From positions 3,310-42,293 of the forward strand of contig JBBBWG010030887.1 in assembly GCA_037176905.1 (NCBI GenBank): DNA of 38,984 nucleotides, in the 5' to 3' direction. The translations under genes were made by a program, and so were the position numbers. Below are positions 10,731 to 22,400 of the stretch, piece after piece (the stretch's first letter is position 1; every line of letters starts with the position of its first letter). The DNA comes from Azolla pinnata (lineage: Eukaryota; Streptophyta; Polypodiopsida; Salviniales; Salviniaceae). The notes under the pieces were generated by a model. The model did not search any database. It was not told the DNA's origin and saw nothing but the letters and a program-made list of their open reading frames with translations.

Positions 10731-13700
10731 TTAATCTCTCTCAGGAAGATAGGTGTTCAAGTGTTCCTGAGCTGCCAAGGCAAGTGCTTGTTTCTCCTCA
10801 TGTGTCCGTGGCTCTAGCCCTTTCCCAAACCATTTTTGATATAACTTCACAGGAAAGTAGCTCACACGCACCTTTCTGTCTCCGAACACTCGTCCATGCA
10901 ATACATGTGCTGCTGCAGATGCCGTCTCTTCACGAGTGAATTCAACATAAACCCTTCCCAGCTTCCCTTCCTCGGTATGTTCACTCGATATATCCTCATC
11001 CATTTCTGAACTTTTTTCTTTTACTAAGTTGCTAGTTGAGTTCCTCACATCGCCTTTGGTTTCTTCCGATTTGAGCATGTCTTCTGAATTGTTGTTATCC
11101 GATGACATAGTGGAGACTGGCCCTGCCTCACCCTCTGCCACCATTGCTGTGGTAGTCTTTGATGGTTCTGTGGTGATACCATTCACATCTCCAGCCACCG
11201 ATGTTTCCGAGGTTTCTAAAACACTTGTACCTTCTAACTTAGAACTAGGTTCTGACACTTCAGTTTCTGCCACCTTATTTAAGCATTCAGAGGCCTCTTT
11301 GACACTTGAGTTTGCAGGCACTACTGTTTCTTCCTCGACAGCAGTAGACGATGGAGGCACACAAACCATAGTATGGGTTGATCCTGCATGCGCTTTATTG
11401 GCTTCTGAAACTCCATGAAGATATTGGCTTTCAACGCTTGCAATGTACTCGGCAAATTTTTTCTCATCTTCTGTCATATAGGCATCTCCACTGCCACCTT
11501 CAAGAATCATCACGCTTCCTGCTTGATCACCATTCGTGATTTGCTCGCATTTCACATCTCTTTTCACAACATGAGTTGACTTCACCGTTCCAAATCTTGA
11601 ACAACAGAATTTGACGTGTTTAGGACATCCTCTATGTTATAGTATAGACTCAAACAAGAAGATAGATCTAACATGAGTGTTACCTTTTACACTCCAAGCA
11701 GACATCTTCTACAATTTCCAACAACTCTGCCTCTGACAAGGCCAGAGCTTCTTCTTCAGAGATCTATAAAGACATTCAAATTAGGGAAAAAAAATATATT
11801 AATGTGAAAGATAGTTTTTCATAATTTTTCAATATGTACCACATTTTGGAATTCTAATATCCGTGTTGGCGCCTGCAAAAGTGGTCTTGCCTGTTCTGGA
11901 ATCCCATAAAATGGGGTTCCATTTACATCCTGCCATTAAACCAAATAACATAAACTTTGAAGATCAGACAAAAGTTATTTTCCATAAGTGCACAAGAAAA
12001 CAATGACCCCATGTCATTCATCATTCATAACCATCTCAATCCACAGAGGAGATAGCGAACTTACAGACTCAGAACTTGCATTCGGAGTTGCCTGAACAAC
12101 TGTGAGGATCTTACTTCCCAATCGCATACCATTCAGTCCAGCACAAGCTTTTAGAGTGATAGAAGGATCGAGGTACTGCAAGAATACAACAAGCAAGCAT
12201 GGTCACAACACATTTGCTACAAACGCAAGTCCAATACTCAAATGATTGAAATTCTTTCCTAACAAGTTATACGAGGTATGTTCAAACCTCTAAAAATGCA
12301 CAAGCTTCTCTCTGGTCATTCTCTACAATGACTTCCCAATGATAAGCTTTCAATTGTCCAAAGGCAGTTACTATCTCTTTGACCTGAAAATTTCAACAGT
12401 GCTCAGGAACTGCACACAGCTAACATCAAGTGCTTAAATGCATATAAAAGTTTGAGAAGCACCCACTACCTTCTCAGCACAAAGTGTTTTGCAAATAGCT
12501 CCCACAAATATCTGCGATAATGTCAAACAGTGTATATCATTAACACCCAAGACTCATAAATAGAGGCACACAATTAGTTTCTCCTGTATGAACTTAAGAG
12601 AACAACTGATAACTTCTTGCTTGTGGCCAAATGCATAAGAAATATGCAGCGCCAAGAACAATACAACTCAATGAAACTTTAATGCTAGGTATCATTTCTT
12701 CTAATTTGCATTTATAAGTTTCAATCATAATGCAAATCATCCACCAATCATCATATCTTCATATCACACTTCAAAGAATCATCCGATGCCATTGAGACTA
12801 TGTACGTACAGAAAACAGAAACCAGGGCTCAGATTGCATGGCTCACAACAGGTTTTGATGACTAAATTTCTATTTTTAGATTTGCCACATTTAAATATAG
12901 GTTGCTAGATTTGCCACATTTAAATATAGGTTGCTACCTTCACATCAAGATAGATGACGCATAATAAAAGGCAACGCGGAAACTAAACCAAAATAAGCGC
13001 TTCTTTATTTCACTGAGAAATTCGGAGTATCAATTCCACAAATAAAGGAGATGACAATGGAAACCAAAATGCTGACAAGAGAAAAAGGATGGGGAAACGG
13101 CCTGAAGCAACCATAGTGCTCACTGCAAAAAAAAACTGTTCCTAGTGCCTTACAATGTCCATCTCTCTGATAACAGTCAATTACGAAATTATAAAGCAAG
13201 AACCATATCAGTAGCCAAAGGTCAAAAACTTTATCTCAGCAGAGTTGGACGAGTTTAGTTTACATCTGTAGAAATAAGTGTACTGTTTTCTACAGAGTTT
13301 TTTGACATTAGCTTGTTAGCATTGAGAGTTCAGCAATGTAGTACCTTTTGAGGAGAATCCAGCACCACACTTGATACCATGTCAACTGCCGATGCATAGT
13401 CCAATCCTCCACTCTGCACCACAAGAGTGACTATTTGAATCTTGCATTTATTTTGTACCAGAGTTCTAATAACCGAGGACAAACCATAATTGTGAAGTAC
13501 AAATATTTAAGAGTGATATCTCCAATATATCGTCCTAGGGACTTAGTCTAAATACAGAACCTTTCATGGACATGCTTTCCCAGCTGAAATTTATATGTTA
13601 AACAACAATGACTACGAATGAAAAATGCAAAGCCATTCTAGCATAGACATGAAAGACAGCATCAAATAGCTTACAGAAAAAGAAGGCCAAATCTATGCAA

Positions 13701-16492
13701 ATAACCTTATTGGTATGGAGTAATAAAAACAATGATCAACAGTCAGTTTACTCTTGTATATATAAAGCATATTTCTCCATAATAAATAACATTTCATAGC
13801 CGTCTGAATTTTAGACTGGTAGTAATGATGGAGTGCTAACACATTTTCCACATAGCCTCCAGAAATCAAACAACATTCATGGATGATAACAAGTTTAGAC
13901 AAACAAGTAATCTTACTGGTGGAGGAATGTAATCTCTTGGGCGTCTGATTTTTAAGGTAGTACCATGCAAGGTAATTCCATCAAAAGCAAGCCCAGCCGT
14001 TGCATCTTCTGCTGTTAAAAACTCAGCAAAAGCATAGCTTTTCTCAACATTGACCTTGCCAATAAAAAAACCAACAGTCACAAACTCACTATATTCATCA
14101 TAAAATGATAAAGCTCTTAAAACATGCTTCATACCATGCAGTTAATGCACGGCTTTGTTCCGGGAATATGATTTGCATTTACAGAGAGCATGGCAGCATT
14201 CACAAATTCAGTGAGCTCCCCCTCTGAGACTGTTGAAGGGATATTTCCTATGTACAGCCGTCTCAGATTACGCGTACCCTGCGTAAGGCTTACAGTAGCC
14301 AACGTTGAATTCACCTGAAATCTTATAGACAAAGTTAAGTGTCACTAGAAACTACATATGCAAGGGAAGAATCAACAAAAACTTGTGACAGTTACAAAAG
14401 CAACTCGTTTGGTTAAGAATATTGTATGCATGCTTATTTCCATAAAACACATGCCTGCATTCAAAACGAATGTAAAACTCACGTAAATTATGCACACATA
14501 CACATATGCTTCAACACAAGGCAGAAACTAACAAAAAATTTGGCCACGAAAACTCGATGAAGCAGCAGCACAAAACAACAGCTACAGGTGTCAGTCATGC
14601 TAGCCATAAGATTGAAAGCTAAATGTGATCTTTAAGTTTCTCGTATCTTTACATTTATATTTGAAAACACTTTGATGTAGGTAGAATCAGATAGCTTGAC
14701 ACACGCAGACAGAATATATTTGAAACCTAACTGAACACAACACCATCACTCATATCCAAGACATGAAACACATATCTAGGTAATTCTCATAATATTGAAA
14801 TAAATGTACAAACATAACAAGAGGGAGAAAGAAAAATGTGCTTATTCCACAAACTAATACACAAAATAACATCCTAAATGTCAAAACTATTAAAAGAGAT
14901 AGAGAGAAATAAATATATGTGAGCATCCTCAAACCCAGACCAAAGAAACTAACCCCATGAAGGATCTGACGCAACATGCAATAGAAAGAAAGGAATATAA
15001 AAAGATCAATTTTTACTCATATTCCAAGGACATATATGAGCTGTAATGCCAAATGCAAAACACTTTCATGCACTATGTAGCTGAATTGCTGACACCAAAT
15101 TTTCAAGAATTTTACAAAAATAGCCAAAAGAGTATGTCGATGCCTGCTAGAGGGGAAATTCCGGCTCCTATAACAAACTACGGCATCAAATATAGGGAAC
15201 TTCATGTCATTTTCATACTGTAAACATAAATAAAAGCTCTAGATTGCTATGAAGATGCATGATGATATGAAATACGTGAGGAAGAAAGGTAATGACTGTC
15301 AACAAGTAAGAGATATAAGTAAACATAACAGAGAGGATAGGCATATAGATTTTTACTATGTCAGAGGGGGCCAAAAACTGACCTGTGCCCTTGTTAAGTA
15401 GACACATCTGGTCCCGTAGCTCAATTTTGGCTACTTCATGTCGCATATCCCCCTTCTTAAGAACTAGATGCATATAAGAATAGAAGAAGGGAGGGGGAGA
15501 CTGACCGTGACCAAGGAGGAGACAGAAGCAATCGCAGCGGCCTGTTGAGCGGCAGCTGCAGCAGCAGCTTGTTGGGCGGCAACAGCAGCCATGGCAGCAG
15601 CTACACCGCTGTCCATCCCAGCCGGGGGCAGGTCCCATGCCCTAGCCTTCTTCCTCTCAGGTGACCTCGGAGGCTGTGGCGTAGGCGAGGGTGTCCTCAC
15701 TGCTGCCTCAGACCTCCTTCTCCTCGGAGAATATCCCCCAAGTCCTGATCTCCTGCTATACCTATTTGATCCTTCCTTGTCTACTCCTCTATCCCGACTT
15801 CCCCATTCCTTCTTCTCCCTCTCTTTGCGACCTGAAGGCGAAGGAGATCGTGATGACCTTGCCCCACTTCTTTGCTCACCCTCATGCTTCGACCTCTTGT
15901 TCTCCCTCTCCAGCTTGCTCGAGCTCTTGTGATGTCCTGTCGAGTTGTTCTGGTGTCTCTCTCGTCGATGTTCATTACTTTCTTCTTGTCCTCCTTCAGA
16001 CTTCGCGACTCGCGAATGCTCCCTCTCAGACGCATTACCCCGACGCATTCCTTTCCTAGACCCTTCATTGATTTCAAATTCCTTCCTGTGTCCTTCAATG
16101 TGGTCATAATCCTTCCTATACCCTTCACCATGATCATAATCCTTCCTATGTGCTTCACCATGGTCATACTTCTTCCTATATCTTTCGTCATGGTTATAAT
16201 CCTTTCTATGTCCTTCGCTGTGTTCATAATCCTTCCTATATCCTTCTCTGTGCTCATAATCCTTCTTATATCCTTCATTGTTGTCATAATCCTTACTCCC
16301 TTTCTGTGACTTTTCTGATTCCTTGTGTGATTTATCATAATATTTCTGTTCAACTCCATTTTCGCTCTTCTTATCTCTGCTGGAATGCGAGTGTTTCTCT
16401 TTACTCTTGTCCGTCCTTGTCGGTCCATTGTTACTTTCTTTGTCCCTCCTCTTATGCCTATCTTTGTGATGCTTTGCTGATCTTTCCTCCAT
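10731..16492 (-). CDS. U2AF65-related splicing factor (RS domain, three RRMs)
   Basis: Ten coding exons on the minus strand: 16492-15506, 14314-14135, 14054-13917, 13413-13345, 12511-12470, 12383-12288, 12175-12065, 11929-11840, 11763-11684 and 11595-10731. They join in phase to 885 aa. Residues 1-290 are Arg/Ser/Lys-rich, with eight decapeptide repeats (68-147), followed by KKARAWDLPPAGMD and an Ala/Gln tract. RRM1 (about 349-435) has LYIGNI and YAFAEF; RRM2 (about 459-535) has IFVGAI and acafle-like RNP1. The C-terminal RRM is of UHM type, with the R-x-F signature at 833-835, but its two halves are separated by a long Ser/Thr/Glu-rich insertion. Motifs such as HIPGTKPCINC, LKACAGLNGMRLG and YGIPEQARPLL match the plant U2AF-large-subunit-like family (At2g33435 type) rather than canonical U2AF65. 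Expected role: nuclear 3' splice-site or polypyrimidine-tract recognition. Its promoter-leader is shared with the LUL gene. Confidence 0.85.
15383..15463 (-). other. Candidate poison/cassette exon in U2AF-like intron 1
   Basis: Read on the minus strand, intron 1 holds an exon-like block with acceptor atgcatctag and donor CACAG then gtcagt. The same gtcagt donor is used by the preceding coding exon. At 81 nt it would keep phase but bring an in-frame TAG; from the alternative acceptor ttcttaag (start 15455) it would be 73 nt and shift the frame. Either form would trigger nonsense-mediated decay, as known for many splicing-factor genes. Skipping it gives the full-length protein. Confidence 0.4.
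16052..16291 (-). repeat. Eight 30-bp units coding an RS-like decapeptide
   Basis: Residues 68-147 of the U2AF-like protein are eight degenerate copies of a decapeptide of the form DY(D/E)H(G/R/S)EG(Y/H)RK. Each copy is 30 bp with no indels. The unit is charged (Asp/Glu/His/Arg/Lys) and Tyr-rich, with no Ser, so it differs from a classical RS dipeptide array. Confidence 0.9.
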
Positions 16493-16493
16493 A

Positions 16494-19030
16494 GCTAGGA
16501 TACAGGAAGAAAACCTACAATTTGGGTTGCATCTACTGACTGAATCACATTTCAACGGATAAATAAATAACAAACACAGCTACCATCATAAATCAACCAA
16601 TGTTTCTGAAAGGAATGCAACCACAAACGTTATTCCTTATTTGTTCAAAATACAAACATATTGGCATAGATGAGTGAAATATAAATTTGAAGCAATTAGA
16701 CTGTGACTGAGTTTCTACACCAAGAAAACCTTGAAGACAGGAACTACATTTCCCACACATAATTCCTTTGAAACGTTGCAACTATGATCCTAACTTGAGC
16801 TCTTTGGAAACGTCAAACGCCTTGGATTAAACTATCATAGAAATGAATACGAAAACGTTTAATCTAGGCCTTTTCTTGTGTTTCCTTTGCTTTTTCTTTG
16901 ATGTACCCAGCCCTTTTATTCTAAAAAAAATTGTCATATAGCTGATCAATCACCTGCCTTCCATAGATATATATACAGGTATAGAAACACATGCAGGTCT
17001 ACCTATACCTATGTATAATCATCCATTTGATCAATCAATCGTCTTTGCAACAGTTATTTGGAATGGTTTAACAGGAGCCGACAGACCTTCAATCAAAGTC
17101 CCAAGTCCCCAAAAACGTAGGTTTCGGTCTAAGCTAGCATGGGGTCTCTGTCCAGGCACATTCACCTCCTCATAGGCTCCAACGGATTGCCCAAAACTCG
17201 ATATTTCATTACTCATTGTATCTGCTTGGTTTGGAAAATCCCTCTTCATAGCTCAATTATTCCATTGGCAGGCATTAAACTGCTCCTTTATACTCCTTCA
17301 CGAGCATTCTAATGAATGAAGAGAGATCCTTTTCGTTGCAAGAACAAAACTCAGAAGAAGATACATGCCAAGCAGCTTTTCATGAGCTAAGATTCCAATG
17401 CTAGCTCGTTGTTCTAGTTTTTAGGTTGGTCTCACAGTAATAAATGTGTCTGCCATTTGCAACAATTATGAGACCATACAGTTAAATAATAATCTCCAGT
17501 CCTTCCTCTTTCAAGGCTTCAGGACCCAGTTGTATAGCTTCCAACAGTTTCTGTTTCCCATAGAACCTCCGTGGAATCACAGAATTCTTTCGTATCATCC
17601 TTCTGTCACCCACCATAGAATGATGTCAATTTATTCACTGCAAAGATGAAGAGCATGGCTCATATCAGATCTGCCACCACATAACGATAGATCCACATTG
17701 ATAGAAATGAGTAGAACCGCATTTTGCTAAAAGGATCCGGATTTCTCGCCTAGTTATACTTCCATAACCATGGCTGGCATACATTCCCAATTATTTAAGG
17801 GGGGCCCTTCTCGTGTAGTTATAGTTCCAAACACATTATAGGCATGAAGTCGCATTGACAGGTACTCTTATGTCTCGCCTTCAGTAGAACTCCCATAACA
17901 TTGTTGTGTACGGTGTTAACACACTTCACTTAACAATGTGTGTTCACTCAAATTTTCCACTATTGTCCTTTAGCCTTGTTCTTGCTCTTCGTATAGAGAA
18001 AAGTCATTCATGTTTATGACATCCATGAGAGAGACGATTGATTGGGTGGAGGTTATGTATAGCTTCTGTTGCTTCCATTCTATGCATATAAGTATGTGTG
18101 TGTTTACCACACAGAACTCTTTCTTTGTTCCCTTTCTACACCTTTTGCGAGTCTTTCCTTTAGTTATTCCGTTCTTTCCACGTATGTTTAGATACAGGCG
18201 AGGCATCAAAGAGCACGGGGAAGCACCTTACAAAAGTTACAAGCTGTCTAGTATATACCCAGAGTTCATGAGCTGCCAATACAAACGATGAATTTCACCG
18301 CAATTTTCTCTTATCAAGGAGAAAAAGAAATACACAGAAGTAAAACACCAAAGTGGAACAAAATCGAGGCTTTTCGCAAGTTACTCACGAAGCGGGATAA
18401 TTCAAAAGCGGGAGCTTCCGACAACCGATTTCAAAAGGAAGGACGGGATCAACCTACCAGACTGAAGCTCCGAGAGGTGCGGCAGAACTGTGATGGTCGT
18501 CCGTCAGCCTGTCTGCGTGGTCAGCGCCGAGAAACGGGGGGCGAGGCACGCAGGTCCTGCGTTTTCTGTGGATCTCTCTCAGAACCCGACATTTCTCTCT
18601 TGTGTCTGAGAGTCTCGACGGGAAAGGAAGGAGAAGAGAAACCGGAGGAGCCCGGTGTAAATGGACCCCAAACTTAAGGACACTTTGCTCCCCAAGTCAT
18701 TTCATTCGTGAAGGGCAATACACAAACTCTTGTTAATGATTTCTGCCAAGTGGTAGTAGCAGCACTGGATCTGTCTGAATCAGAACATGCAAGATATGCA
18801 CCAAAGAAAACGCAAACCCATCGGTTGGTCGATCTACTCGTAGCGAATACGATTGGCATTGTGCGCATTATAATGCCCGATCGCATCTGCAAAAATCTTA
18901 CTCCTCTCCGGCACGAGCTGCGTGTAGTGCATAGTTGCTGCAGAAACTGCCGGATCTGCTCTCCGTTTCGCTCGTTCTGCCTCGAGATGAGACCCAAGGA
19001 TGGATATATGCTTTGCCGCCGCTGTTTTTG
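16494..19030 (-). repeat. Left arm of inverted duplication: promoter-leader of U2AF-like gene
   Basis: The reverse complement of this segment aligns along its length with 30.84-33.71 kb. Anchors: 16576-16590 with 33610-33627, 17041-17079 with 32898-32934 (about 37 identical bases), 18040-18115 with 31800-31880, 18570-18600 with 31223-31250, 18655-18695 with 31124-31157, 18796-18850 with 30975-31015, and 18985-19010 with 30840-30862. Identity is patchy, with indels, so the duplication is old. For the U2AF-like gene it supplies promoter, leader exon (ending 18458, donor gtaggt) and leader intron (18457-16495, acceptor atcctag two bases before the ATG). Confidence 0.85.
18458..18690 (-). promoter_or_regulatory. 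Leader exon and core promoter of U2AF-like gene
   Basis: By homology with the LUL gene copy, transcription should start near 18650-18690 (around cggtgtaaatgg and aaggacactttgct). The leader exon should end at 18458 before gtaggttg. No TATA box is evident. The upstream edge is approximate. Confidence 0.45.
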
Positions 19031-19475
19031 TGCTAGACGATACCAGCAAGCAGGTAACTAACTCCATTTTATCATGACAACAAAGACGAAAAGGCATATA
19101 TATAGTCTTTTGGGACTACTACCATGTCGAGCTCGACATGACAGAACTCCTTCAGCGTCCGATTCAGATAAAAATAACAACATTGTCGTCCATCCGTAGA
19201 CCGGGTAACGCAACTCCATCGTTTGTGGGTATGTCTAGCGATTCAAGTCCAATTGCAACAAAGTGCTTTTATATGGGGAGACGTGGGTATCAATCGATCA
19301 CAGTGGCAAACCTCGACATTGTTCGGACAACGAACGGTTCCAATCGACATATATAACACAGGAAAAAAGCCCTTAAAAACATCGAGGAGGCTTCACCATG
19401 CACGCCCGCATTTCCGATCACAAGGGCTACTTACTGCAAACAACTATGACGTGGGGTCGAGAGGACGTTCGGGTT
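19031..19475. other. 3' flank of the NPF gene
   Basis: Between the promoter of the U2AF-like gene and the NPF stop codon, both read on the minus strand. I see no gene. The interval is short, so the NPF 3' UTR probably runs close to or into the neighbouring promoter. Confidence 0.4.
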
Positions 19476-22400
19476 TCAGAGGTCGGCTCTGTAGCGATGC
19501 CGAGATGCGGCGACGAGAAAGAGGCCGAAATTGAGGGCGCTGAGCGCGGCGAGGAGCCAGTAGAAGCGGTCGATCTTGCTCCGGTTGATGTTGTCGGTGA
19601 TCCATCCGCGATCGTCGTCGCCGCCAGTTGCGCGCCGGACGATGGTGACGAGGAGCGAGCTGATCCAGCTGCCGATCCCGAGCTCGGATATGAACAGGCT
19701 CGTGCTCAGGCTGCGCAACCCGGGGGAGGCTTCGGCGTAGAAGAAATGGAGCTGGGCGACGTACGTGAAGATCTCGGCGAGGCCCACGAGGAAGTACTGG
19801 GGGACAAGCCAGAAGATGGACATGGGCACGGTTGCGGCGGGGTCGTCTGCGAGGCCCGCAGAAACCGCGGCGTTCCTCCGCTTCTGCTCGACCAGTGCGG
19901 CCGCCAGCATCGCGCAGACCGACATCGCCAGCCCGAATCCCATCCTCTGCAGCGGTGTGAAACCGCCGCCCGACTTCCTTCTGCGCAGAAGCGGAACTGC
20001 CACCTTCTCGTACAGCGGCAGTATCACCAGCGCGTTCGCGACCGAGAAGATAGGCAGCGATGCGGGCGGGATTTCGAAGCCGTGCCCGATCCGCCGCTCC
20101 ATCGTGCTCCCCTGCTTCACGAACAGCGTGACGAGCTGCGTGTAGCCCGTCCACAGGAAGAGCGTGGTGGCCACGATCGGCAGCAGGCGGAGGCAGAGCT
20201 TCAGCTCCTCGACCTGCGTCACCGTGCAGAGCCGCCACGGCGACGATGGCGACGGTGGGATCGCGGCCTTGTCAAGCCACCTGTTGTTGTCAGTTTTTAA
20301 AACGATTATTCGATGACATCGGATCGGTTAGACATGGGGTTACAGTCTGTGGGGATAAATTCGCTGAGTTCTCCCGAGAGAAACAGTCGACGTACAAGTT
20401 TCGAAACTGCCGAAGCGAGAAGTTCAACCAATTCATGGAATATATCATATATCCTAAGAAGGTTTGCTTTCGCGAGGGGTTTAAAAAAATAAATAAAAAT
20501 AAAAATAACCCGGTTTTGGCAAGCGGCCGATTGTCCGAACAGAAACATGGGTTTAACTTAACCATGGGGTTCATGAAAGTGCCTAAAACCTAAGCCCTAG
20601 CACGACCGATATAACTCTTGCTGCTGTTGAATGGTGTGGTGGCTTAATGGAGGAAATCGGAAAGTGTTGTAGCGGATCCGGACAAGCACTCATCTTGTCT
20701 GGGTCCCGCCCGACATGCACGCATTCTAACTGTGTTGTGTGCCTGGAACAGGAAATCTAGCTTTTTAGCAGCTTGTGAAGTGCCCCCACTCACTCGCTCT
20801 AAGGCTCGCATAATATCGTCAGCGTATCACCGGCTTGCAGAGCCAGCCCGATCGAATCTCTCGCCCCATTCGTCTGTGCGCTTTTTCAACACGATGAATG
20901 GAAACTTTCGGCTACGGTTTACCCGATTCTGGCTGGGGCTATATGTATGGCATGTATGTGTTGGAGGCTTATTAATCGTCGGGCTAATTACATGAAAAGA
21001 ATTGAGGAAAAGAAAGGAAGAAGGGGGGCTACACCAGCCGATCTATCACCGACGGGTTGCTGGCAATTGGCGAAGCTCTCGTTCGCTTTGAGTAAGTGAA
21101 TCTCTTCTAGCTCAATCCAAGGTACGATCTTCTCCACCGCGGTGGTATGAGACGGCGATGATAGTCTAGATCTATCTCCCACCATCCAGCTAGGGGGTGT
21201 GGTTAGGTTGGGTGGTCTAACCCTCTTTTTTCCTTTCTTTTTTCTCTCGACTCATTTATGTAACCAGCTTAACGACTAGTAAGCCTCTGCCAATATGGGC
21301 GGGGGGGTGGTTTGGATTAACCGATCGCGAGACAAGTTTCCATCTTCCCTGTCAAAGGACTACATAAAAGAATTGAGAAAAAGAAAGGACGAAACTACAC
21401 AACCTTGGTTACCACCCCCCAGCAAGTTAATTAATAATAGTAAATGTAAGTAGGTACCGGCAGCCGGGCAAAGCTCTCGCTCGAAGCACGTGCATCTTCT
21501 TCCGAAGCAGAGTTGGGAAGAGTACGAAAACAAAAGGAAGGGCGGATGCGAAATCTCGAGGGAACGATTACCGGAAGGTGTCGGTGTGGGGAAGCTTGGG
21601 ATACGAAGGCGCGGGATCGTCGAGTTCGAAGAGCTGTTGCGGGCGGTTGCGGCTGCGGTTGCGGTTGCGGGCGGCGGCGACGAGCACGCGGAGGAAGCGC
21701 GTGAGCGGGCTTCCGGCCGGGGGCATGCAGACATAGGGAACCCGGGACCCGAGGCCGAGGCCCGAGAGCGATGCCAGCATTGCACCGAGCGCGATGCCCG
21801 CTCCTGCTCCCCACCCGAACCTCTCCTGCGCATACACCACGCCCGTGAACGCGAGCAGAGCCCCGATGTTCACCGCGAAGAAGAACCAGCCGAAGAACGA
21901 CGCGGGCTCTGCAGAAGCCTGCTGCTCTGTATCTGTCGATGTATCCGCATCTGTATCTGGCAATTTGCCTGTGGAATTTCCTCGCCCCAGCTTCGACCCA
22001 TCTGCTGTTGCTGCTGCTGCTGCTGCTGATGATGATGATGCTGATGCTGATGCTGCTGCTTCCGGCTCGAGCACCCTGGCGATCTGGAACTGATCCGCGC
22101 CGAACGCCGACGCGCATGCCTTGATCCCCCCCGTCCCCACCGCGACCAGATACAGGCCTCCCATCAGCACCGCCTCCTGCCCCTCGCTCGCCGCTCGCTC
22201 CACGCAGCTCGATCCGTTGTCCGATGCGCAGACTGCCGCAGGCGGCCTCAATGCTGGCGCCATCGCCGACGCCGTGATCAGCGTCAGACCCTTTTGCACA
22301 CACCAAAAAAAAAAAAAAAAAAAACCCGACAAGGGAAAAAAGAAAACACACGAAATCAGTCGTTAAAGATTCCATTAACCGGGCTCGACTCGGCTCCTGC

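Noticed and set aside
19398..20300. 300-codon plus-strand open frame opposite NPF exon 3
   Set aside because: GC-rich shadow frame. The minus-strand reading has unmistakable NPF motifs.
21431..22375. 314-codon minus-strand open frame overlapping NPF exon 2
   Set aside because: Out of frame with the NPF reading and Arg/Gly-rich from GC bias; no domain.
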